A stretch of DNA of 64,000 bases from Linyphia triangularis. Taxonomy: Eukaryota; Arthropoda; Arachnida; Araneae; Linyphiidae. The stretch covers positions 50,389,959-50,453,958 of the forward strand of contig OZ021726.1 in the NCBI GenBank assembly GCA_963978545.1, read 5' to 3'. The notes beneath the pieces are model-generated. The model searched no databases. It was not told the origin of the DNA and was given only the letters and a program-made list of their open reading frames with translations. Positions within the stretch are counted from its first letter, which is position 1. Each line of letters starts with the position of its first letter. Below, piece after piece: positions 56,401 to 64,000 of the stretch. A program made the translations under genes and the position numbers.

Positions 56401-58511
56401 TCGGAAATTTGAAACTCTAAATTTTTTGCTTGAAAAGTTTAAATGAGTTGCTTTGTTATGATTTAAATTACTTAGTTCTTAAAATAGTTTTTACGAATTG
56501 AAATAATAGGACAACAAAGTCTACATTTTATTTTTATTATTATTGACAGCCCAAATAATTTGCGTGTGTCTATAGTTTATATAAAATAATGTATTTTATA
56601 TATTATATTTAATAAAAAAAGAATAAAATTTATGCTAATATGTGAATACAAAATTAAAGAAAAATAAAGGCAATATAAAAAGTTAAAGGATGAAATAAAT
56701 TTAATTTTAGCACCACAAAATGGTTTTTATGAGAAATCTCTCCTGTAACTACAGTCAGTTTATAATAATAATTATTATTCATGCATTTTTATTTCTTCTG
56801 TAATTACCCTCATGCCACAGTTTTAACATTAAACTTCTTACGTTATTCATGCATTACATATAAACTTACCCTATTATAATTGTTTGTTGAATTTTGAAAT
56901 AGAACTTGGGAATTTCAATCCTGACTAAGCAATTCATCAATTTAAACAAATACGTTACTCAATTTAAGTTTATTTTATCAAAACTATACTCAATTCTGTA
57001 AGGCTCCTTTTAAACAATCCTTTAAAGAACATTAAAATTAATAATTGGTTGTTGATAATATATATCGCCTTACACGAATAAAAACGTTTGAGTAATTGTC
57101 CTATACATAAAATTCAATAAAGAACAGTTTAAGTAGAAACGTCCTATCTTCCAGAAATGCTACTCTTGACAAAGTTAAGATAACGAGAATACTGGAGAAA
57201 AGAGCTTAAAAGTAATGGGCAATCCTGGACCATTATAATAAAAATTAAGTCATTTTAACATGAAGAGAATGACCAATCCTGTTTAGGAAACCGCCCTTCC
57301 TTTTTCCTCTTGCCATTCCTTTTTGTGTTCAACCCTTCGTCTCCCTAATCCCCTATTCGACGAACCATACACACTCAACCACGTTCCTGGGTTCTTAATC
57401 CCCAAATCCAATCAGCGCTGGGCACGTATTCCGAACAGACTCCATCCACCCCCAAAATCGACAAACTATCAGTTATTGCATTTCTTTCCCCGCCCTCTTC
57501 CATAGGAATAACAGAACGTCCCGTTAAAAGTCTGCAGACGATGGCTTTGGACCGTTGCCAACGGTCACAGTGGAATAGTAGTTTAGTTGGACAGGGGTGC
57601 TACCCGTCAATGGAGACGACACGATTACCGTTGCTGTGGAATGGTTTTTATATATATAAAAAAAATATCTTTAGTGTTTTGACTTAATTTCGAACATTAA
57701 ATAACTCCCTAAAGACTTATTCCATAGTATACATAGCAACAGGTTAAAATTTTGGAATTTGGATGAAATACTCTTAGACTTCAACCCGCAAGATTCGAAT
57801 TTTAATATCAGACAATCGATAAATCTTAGCAAACTTGTGGGATTACGAAATATAATTCCATGCTGTACAACGTAAAGTTGAGAATCAGATTATGCGTTGT
57901 TCACTGTCAGCATTGTAATTTATTTTCAGCTAGTGTTTGAAGGACAGTTAAAACATATGTCTTAATGCCTTGTCGTCTAACGATATCGTTAGCAGTGCAT
58001 TTTAAGGAATATGGTTTATCTTCTTTACGAATAAATAGTTATATGTAGCCATCACTAATTCAGTTAGCTTAGGTGTCAGTTTTATGACCGGAAAGATGTG
58101 GTATCGAGTCAGAGCACTACCACGTGTTGAATAATGGTGCAACCGCGATTTAAATCTGTTGGGGTCTCTAAGACTTCCCGTTAAAGAAAGCATTAAATAG
58201 AAATATGTTATGTTAGATGCATATCTCGTCATTTCTATAGATATTTGCGGCTCATTATATGACCAGGCAACTAATCTCTCAGCTTATTACTAATCTGGCT
58301 CAAACATCAATAACATAAGATTATAGGTAATTAAAATATGTCTTCAAAACCATATTTCATTCTAAAACGATACCGGAAAGTATTTAACTATGATATAATC
58401 TAAAAAAACAAATAATTAATACTCATTTCTATTGGTAAAACACTTATTAAATCTAATTTCTTTTCCAAATCTAATCAGTCGTATGACAATCCTTGGATAT
58501 CTTACATTACA
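56401..58511. other. Non-coding stretch with a GC-richer island
   Basis: AT-rich except for about 57280-57620, which is C-rich and contains 'gaccgttgccaacggtcac' (an inverted repeat). A complex block at about 58060-58190 may be a worn SINE-like repeat, but I cannot show polymerase III boxes. No gene is supported. Confidence 0.4.
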
Positions 58512-59903
58512 TTAGCTGAATTCCCGTGCTGCGCTACAAAATTTTACCATGTGCATTTTAGCTATCCAAAGACATTCATGTATTCTACGCTTCAGACGTT
58601 TGCTTCCATTTCGATCCCGATAAATTGATTTATCAAAATAGAAACTTTCCTTTGTTGAAATTTTTCCAAAATTTATAATTGAGAATATATTGGAAAAGAG
58701 ACATTTGAATATCCCTCATTTAGAACGTTTAACCCCTTTGGATGCTTTTTTAGTTAATCTAGATTGTTATAGTTTATTGTGTTTAAGTTTGCTCTTAGTT
58801 CTAAATTTCGAAGTTGTAACTGCATCGGAAGTGAAATATTCAGATATTCCTCGCATAGTTTCATTGTTACGTCGACTTATCATCCTTTAAAAATTCATTA
58901 ATCGTTATTTGAATAAAAAAAAAATTTTATATCATTTGCATCAAATATCAGAATTGTGACAACATTGGAAGTGGGTCATTCGGATATCCCTCGTTTGAAA
59001 CTTTTAACCCCTTTTTGACCCTTTGAAGTTGGTTAATCGAGATCAAAATAGCTTACTTCTTCTGTGTTTGTCTTTGCTGACATTTGTATCAATTTTCAGG
59101 GTTGTGACCGTATGAAAATTGGGAGATTCGAATATCCCTCGCTTGGAATGTTTAACCCCTTTTCCACCCCCTTAAAGTGGATTAATCAAGCTCTGAATAG
59201 CTTAACTTTTCTATGTTTGTCTTTGTTGACATTTGTACCAATTTTCAGAGTTGTGACCATGTGGGAAGTGGGACATTCGAGTTTGGAACGTTTAACCCCT
59301 TTTTCACCCCTTAAAGTGGGTTAATTAAGCTCGGAATAGATTAACTTTTCTATGTTTGTCTTTGTTGACATTTGTACCAATGTTCAGAGTTATGACCATA
59401 TGGGAAGTGGAACATTCGAATATCTCTCGTTTGGAACGTTTTACCCCTTTTCCACCCCTTAAAGTGGGTTAATCGAGATCGAAATAATTTACTTTTTCTA
59501 TGTTTGTCTTTGTTGACATTTGCACCAATTTTTAAAATTTTGGCCATGTAGGAAGTGATACATTCGAATATCCTTCGTTTGGAACGTTCAACCCCTTTTC
59601 TACCTCTTAAAGTGTGTTAATCGAGATCAGAATAGCATAATTTTTCTACGTTTGTCTTTGTTGATATTTGTATCAATTTTCAGAGTAGTGACCATATGGG
59701 AAGCGGGACATTCGAATACCCCTCATTTGGAATGTTTAACCCCTTTTCTATTCCTTAAAAAATGTTAATCGAGATCGGAATAGCCTATTTTTTTTATTTT
59801 TACCATTGTTGATATTTATACCAATTTTTCCGAGTTGGGGGAAGTGGGAGAATTAGTGATGAGTGAGTGAGTCAGTGAGTGAGGGCTTTGCCTTATATAT
59901 AGA
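58512..59903 (-). mobile_element. Helitron-like element with internal 148-bp array
   Basis: On the minus strand the 5' side reads 'tctatatataaggcaaagcc', followed by a CTCACTCACTGA-type microsatellite. The 3' side ends 'gtagcgcagcacgggaattc' and then 'agctaa' followed by T, fitting a CTRR end before T. Between them lies a tandem array (58690-59850). The end motif 'agcacggg' is shared with the element at 40725. No Rep/helicase is encoded, so it would be non-autonomous. The base before the 5' TC is not the expected A, so that boundary is uncertain by a few bases. Confidence 0.65.
58690..59850. repeat. Tandem array, about eight units of 138-149 bp
   Basis: 'attcgaatatccctcg'-like landmarks recur at about 59126, 59275, 59413, 59562 and 59710, with more diverged units upstream. 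Each unit has 'gaacgtttaacccctttt', 'gtttgtctttgttgaca' and 'gttgtgaccatatgggaagt'. Apparent short open frames (for example 59064-59324) are translations of the repeat. Confidence 0.88.
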
Positions 59904-60152
59904 GAAATATTCATACCAGTGTCAACTACTAAAATGACAGCAAGAAATACAACTTTAAGTAAAAAAATCCATTTAATGCCAATCTTAAGATTATTTTATA
60001 AAGATCATAAAAGTAGAAATATTTGATATTTGTTTTTTGACTAGTATTATTCTAGATTCAACTAGTATTCTAGGTTCTATTACTCGGACTTCATGTACTA
60101 TGTGTGAACCTAAAAGATTACAGGGATTTTTTTTTATTATTATTATTATTAT

Positions 60153-60188
<36 letters not shown>

Positions 60189-60640
60189 TATGCTGGGAAT
60201 AAATATTAAGATTTCATGCTTTAATCATTATTACGCACAAACATATCATTGGGACGTATTTCTTTGAATTTGCTTAATACCTTAAAAATAATGACTAAAT
60301 ACAAATACAATAAATATGGAATATTTGGTTGTCGTGTTGCTTTTTTAATTTCCGCACGTTTAGTAATAATTCTAAAATTAACTTTTATCTCTAAGTAAAC
60401 CTTCTTAAACATAATAAGAAAACTATCCAAACCTAATAGATAATTACCTAACTTTTTTTTAACTCAATTATTCAAGAAATCGTCTTAACTTTTAAGGTAT
60501 TGACATTTAAAGCTCTTATTTTTGTATTTAATGTACCTTCTTCATGAGTCATAATAATTGTCAATAAGCCTTTTGCATATTAGCGGTAAATATCCAAAGT
60601 TATCTTGACTCATATCCATCATCATTCATTATAAAATATA

Positions 60641-60675
<35 letters not shown>

Positions 60676-63600
60676 CTTTATTCACTTAGCCCTTCAATTT
60701 TTACAAATATTGCAATATTTTTTCTCAGAAAAATCTATCAAGTATTCAATAGAATTAAAAAAATAGACACCAAAAAATCTACAACGAAATATTCTTGGTA
60801 TACGCCTATAAAACGTTACTTCAAATAAACTTTAATTTGCTTTTCCCAATTTCACCACTTTCTCCAACTGTAACGCCATTAACGTTCTCTTAAAAGGAAA
60901 CAAGAAGTGAAGTATTAAATAAAAATAAAAATCTTTTGTACTGGATCTGTCTATAGCGTGAGTGATCATTCCACTTCACTTCTTTCTTGTAAACTGGAAT
61001 TAAAAAAAAATCCTCTCAGACGATTTTATCTGCTAAGTTATAGGATGGATTACATCGTTTCGGCTGTCTCAGAATATTGACAATATCTTTCCAATGCCAA
61101 AGAAGGTCACTATATTTTTTAGATGACTGCAAACTAAAAAATAAGAACTGATACATCATTTCTCCATTTTCTCGTCGACGAATGAGAAGTCATCGAAAAT
61201 CGATACAGACATTAGATATCGATTCTCCGAATCGCTGCTGGTTGCATCGCAATTTTATAAAACTCAATCCTATAAGTTATATCTGCTATGCACTTCTTGC
61301 ACATCATTGTGGTTTAAAAGCCACTTTTTTTTCTAATTTGTAATAAAATATTGTCCAAAATTAAGTCGTAATTATTGTGACTTGCAGTTTACTACAAGGT
61401 ATTGTAATTTTAATTGCAATTTAAAACACAAAAATAAGTAAAATTAAATAAAAAGACGTTTAATTAATTTTCTTTAGAGATTTGCTTTACTTATGTTCAT
61501 TGTGACTATTTATTCATTTTGAATTTTATCCTGAAGCTGATCATGTTATTCTTTTTCGGAATTTTTGTACGATTTTTTGGATTGCAAGTTTTTGAATTTA
61601 TAGACTGAAAAGAACTTCTAAAGTTTGACACCTCGTCGATCAGCATTCTGTATTTATTATAAAATATAGAAAATATGCAATAACCTGCCAAACAATAAAA
61701 AAAAATATTTTAAATCCCACCACACTTTAATTTTCTCAAAAGGAAAGGATGAGACAGACGGTTTTTGTTCCTCCGGAGCTAAACATTTTTTTCTTTTAAA
61801 ACTGACACAAGTTGACAGTAAATATTACGTCAGAAGTGACACAAGTAAATAATCTTGCCAACCAGCTGTATCTTTAACCTTATAAATACGAATTCAAAAA
61901 ATGTGTGATCCACAAGTGCTAAATTTTTTAAATATCACCATGAGGAAGTCATCATTTATTTCAATACATCATAAGTAAAATACAATTCTAGAAGTTAAGT
62001 TAAAAATTGTATTCATGAGGTTTTTTTTTTCTGTAAATAAAAATATTTAGAATTATATATATTCACGAATAATATATTGGTATGTGTTTGAGGTAGTTTC
62101 TTTAGTATCCAATATTTCTTTTACGTGTTTTTACACTAATCCTATTTGGAGCCACCATCAATTTCGTCTTTTTTAATTATTTTTTTTTACAAATTAAAAT
62201 ATCATTAGCTCTAAACAAAATGAATACTAAGCAGAATACTTTTCTCAGCTGACATTAACTCGATCAAACAACAACTCTCAACATCTTCTCTGTTTGGATC
62301 ACTTCTTCCCACCAATTCCTTCACATGGAATGAAATCTGAAAACGAAGAAAATTTTTCTAGACAAGAAGGAAAGACCATTGATCTGTTTCAATTCCCTAG
62401 GTTTGTCGTCATTCCCTCCCTTAAGGGGGTGTCATAGAAGTAGTTGCAGTAGTGACGGACAACACTTCTTACTTTAAAAGAATGTTTTCCTTGGACTTTT
62501 CTATCTTTTTTTTTTTTTTTCCCCTCTCTCTTTTCTTCTTTCAATTATTGATTCAGGCTCAACAGGATTTTGATTAATTTCCTTCTTATAATTGATTATT
62601 TTTTTGCTGTATCTCTAGATATCTCTAACCAACCATTGTTTTATCATCTGGGTATTATGAATTTATTCTAGTTTCTATAATTTATACTTCTGTGGTAGTA
62701 AATAATGACGTTTATTTATAAAATATGTATTGAACACTACTTGTTTCATTTTATAATACAGTTTTTTAAAAAATACTTTTTTAGGAGACACGTTATATTT
62801 ATAATTAGTTATATAATTGCAGTTTTAAAACGTAATCAGCATCTATAAAAATTCCCTAACTGCTAATTGAAATTTAGACACCCGATTGAGATTTACTTAA
62901 TTGATATACTCTAAGATTTAAAAAATGTTGATACATATGTTCAACCCAAGCCATATACAAATGTTATTTTGATCTTTGTTCTGCCACTATTAAGTTCTTA
63001 TATCGATTCCTACTATATTAATCAATCCAAATATATAAAAAAAAAGAACATAACTTTAATAAAACTAATTTATGTTTAACACAAACTTCGCAAAACAATT
63101 TATTTCCAAACTTCAAATTCAATACCTAACATAAACCCTCACTATAAATTCTAATGCCAATCACAATTAAAACATTCTTCCAGACACGAACTGTTTAATT
63201 GCATTAATAAAATTCGCCCAAAAAATCGCTTACGAAATTAAAACATTAAAAAAAAATATACACTTGCCTCATTGCAAACCTTTTCTATCCAAATTGTCTG
63301 CCAAATATCCCAATCAGACGATAAATAACACTTAATACACCCAAACGATAAGTGTTTCGCATGAAACGCTTTTTTAACCACGCAGAGGCAAGGGTGTATG
63401 TTTCAATTTCAATTACCGCTGCTGTCTCTCTCAGTCATTATCTTCATCGAGTTCCAATCTTGTTTCATCTCCCCCCACCCTTTTCAGAACACCCCCACCA
63501 TCAGACGACAATTTGTTTCGAAAAAGTTTGAAAAGAGAAATAAAAAAAAAGCGATGGGCAAACACGAGCAATCAACCGTAGCTCCCGAACTGTAAATTCA

Positions 63601-64000
63601 ATTTGTATGTAAATGATGCTTTAGCTAAAAGTCCCTGATGGGGAAAAATGAAGTAGGAAAAGAAAGGAAGTTTTTCCCTCGTTTTTAAGAGGGACGAAAT
63701 AAAGTATTGATTTCTTAAGATGCTTGATGAAAAAAAAGTTCTCCTTGGCGAGGTAAATTGAAAAAACTTTGGAGGTACCTCCGAAGCGTGATTTATTTCG
63801 TGAAGGTAACTGGGGTAAACAAAAGTTGGTGTAATTCATTGAAAGAAACACGTTTTTTAATCAAATTTGTTTTTAAAAAGTTCTTAGTGGCTCTGCTATA
63901 TAAAAACTGGTCTATTGGAAGCCGTAACTCTTCCTTGAGCGTTTCATAAAAGTAATTGATAAATGCTTCTAATCAAACTAAAATTATTTTCCTCTACGTG
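59904..64000. other. AT-rich non-coding stretch
   Basis: Poly-T tracts lie at about 60154-60187 and 60643-60671. A GC-richer C/T-rich block is at 63400-63500. No gene or transposon is supported to the end of the window. Short frames such as 63398-63595 lack motifs. Confidence 0.45.
60154..60187. repeat. Poly-T tract
   Basis: About 32 T residues after an (ATT)n stretch at 60134-60153. Another T-tract is at 60643-60671. These are simple sequence. Confidence 0.9.

Noticed and set aside
59064..59547. Short frames with repeated Phe/Cys/Leu motifs on both strands
   Set aside because: They translate the 148-bp tandem unit inside a Helitron-like element.

Overview
The window is AT-rich, gene-poor eukaryotic DNA. 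It has long (TA)n runs, long poly-A/T tracts, transposon fossils with long terminal inverted repeats, Helitron-type ends, and exons set far apart. This suggests a large arthropod genome, most likely an insect. That is an inference from texture, from the transposase type and from one long open exon; no marker gene fixes the species. I see no bacterial operons, CRISPR array, rRNA gene or clear functional tRNA gene.

Only one stretch is unmistakably coding. At 21246-25373 (+) there is a single open exon of about 1,376 codons. It starts with a short predicted helical/coiled-coil segment, followed by a very long disordered body rich in Ser, Tyr, Gln and Pro, with basic and acidic blocks. The reading frame runs on past a probable splice donor to a stop at 25464-25466, so the protein continues in exons outside this view. 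I cannot name it with confidence; a long N-terminal isoform region of an UNC-13-type synaptic protein is a tentative guess. A GC-richer stretch at about 18430-19180, with cAMP-response-like motifs, is a candidate promoter/5'UTR for it. A second probable gene is represented by a C-terminal exon on the minus strand (919-1289), with an AATAAA signal 140 bp downstream. A third, weaker coding-like ORF lies at 27301-27468 (+).

The rest is intronic or intergenic sequence with many repeats. (1) 14735-16545 is a dead Tc1/mariner-superfamily element with about 220-bp inverted repeats, inserted in a (TA)n tract and carrying a frameshifted transposase. (2) There are three Helitron-like elements, at 40725-~42080 (-), 54599-55706 (+) and 58512-~59903 (-); two of them contain internal tandem arrays. 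(3) Foldback MITEs: two copies of one 203-bp TA-flanked family (34500-34702 and 43665-43867), plus separate inverted-repeat elements at 2731-2957, 4018-4152, 52704-53212 and 55707-55973. (4) Medium-period tandem arrays lie at 7488-8365, 28671-29040, 37015-37680 and 42655-43440. (5) A tRNA-like SINE is at 34003-34166 (-) and a poly-A-tailed retroposon end at 12955-13172. (6) A diverged duplication links 10855-11255 with 11800-12155.

Small islands of more balanced composition (for example 5840-6060, 12560-12920, 31900-32260, 36640-36960, 46080-46440 and 57280-57620) stand out from the AT-rich background and may be conserved non-coding elements. No new multi-gene system is visible. The most unusual items are the giant low-complexity exon, the paired foldback MITEs, and the Helitron-like elements with internal satellite arrays.
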